A stretch of 64,000 nucleotides of DNA from Sepiola atlantica. Lineage: Eukaryota; Mollusca; Cephalopoda; Sepiida; Sepiolidae. Position numbers and translations under genes: made by a program. Below the pieces are notes generated by a model. It was not told where the DNA came from, ran no database searches, and saw only the letters and a program-made list of their open reading frames with translations. Location: positions 108,067,120-108,131,119 of the forward strand of contig OY744531.1 of assembly GCA_963556195.1 (NCBI GenBank), in the 5' to 3' direction. Shown here piece by piece: positions 63,880-64,000 of the stretch. The first letter of the stretch is position 1, and each line of letters opens with the position of its first letter.

Positions 63880-64000
63880 GTTAGGGTTAGGGATTGCTAG
63901 ATGAAGTCTGTAGAAGGGTTAGGGATTGCTAGATGAAGTCTGTAGAAGGGTTAGGGATTGCTAGATGAAGTCTGTAGAAGGGTTAGGGATTGCTAGATGA
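63880..64000. repeat. 32-bp repeat with telomere-like core, runs off the window
   Basis: Unit GGGTTAGGGATTGCTAGATG AAGTCTGTAGAA, about 3.7 copies from 63886 to the window end. Preceded by TAGTTAGGGTTAGGG. The array continues beyond the window. Confidence 0.92.

Overview
The window looks like a repeat-rich, AT-rich metazoan genome. It has spliced genes with GT-AG introns of 1 to 6 kb, several classes of retroelements, interstitial TTAGGG tracts and many DNA-transposon relics. A lophotrochozoan, most likely a mollusc, fits best because of the mix of LINE families, U2- and 5S-headed SINEs and the recurring GGGAGATAACTC-type motif. That assignment is an inference. I see no prokaryotic-style operon.

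Two host genes can be assembled exon by exon, and they converge. On the + strand, 14139-28091 holds a gene for a stand-alone CULT-domain (cereblon thalidomide-binding-like) protein in six recognisable exons. Its 5' exon, with the start codon, was not securely found. On the - strand, 51506-33792 holds ABHD13, a membrane-anchored alpha/beta hydrolase, in seven exons that join into a 517-residue reading frame with the full Ser-Asp-His triad and a long low-complexity N-terminus. Between the two 3' ends (28.2-33.7 kb) lie a 93-copy, 41-bp minisatellite and a 15-copy, 30-bp one.

The rest is repeats. Region 1-14 kb: TTACTTATTATTA array, fold-back element, LINE pieces, a 5S-headed SINE, a decayed Ty3/gypsy pol, and Penelope-type ends with a hammerhead-like motif. 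Region 14-28 kb: introns of the CULT gene with several satellites, 5'-truncated LINE copies, telomere-like repeats, a U2-headed SINE and an inverted retroelement duplication. Region 35-51 kb: introns of ABHD13 filled with a U2-headed SINE, a Penelope GIY-YIG fragment, two different LINE reverse transcriptases, a decayed mariner and several palindromic elements. Region 51.5-64 kb: no gene recognised; four further U2-headed SINE copies (one with a 12-bp target duplication), a mariner-derived fold-back element, a dense cluster of long-terminal-inverted-repeat elements (two with 8-bp target duplications), a 51-bp minisatellite that grew from a transposon arm, and at the right edge a 32-bp repeat built around a telomere-like GGGTTAGGG.

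Most long open frames in the window come from tandem repeats or antisense of transposons and are not treated as genes. The most notable observations are the U2-snRNA-headed SINE family, the CULT gene with an apparent in-frame extra exon, the hammerhead-like Penelope termini, and the minisatellite born from a transposon arm.
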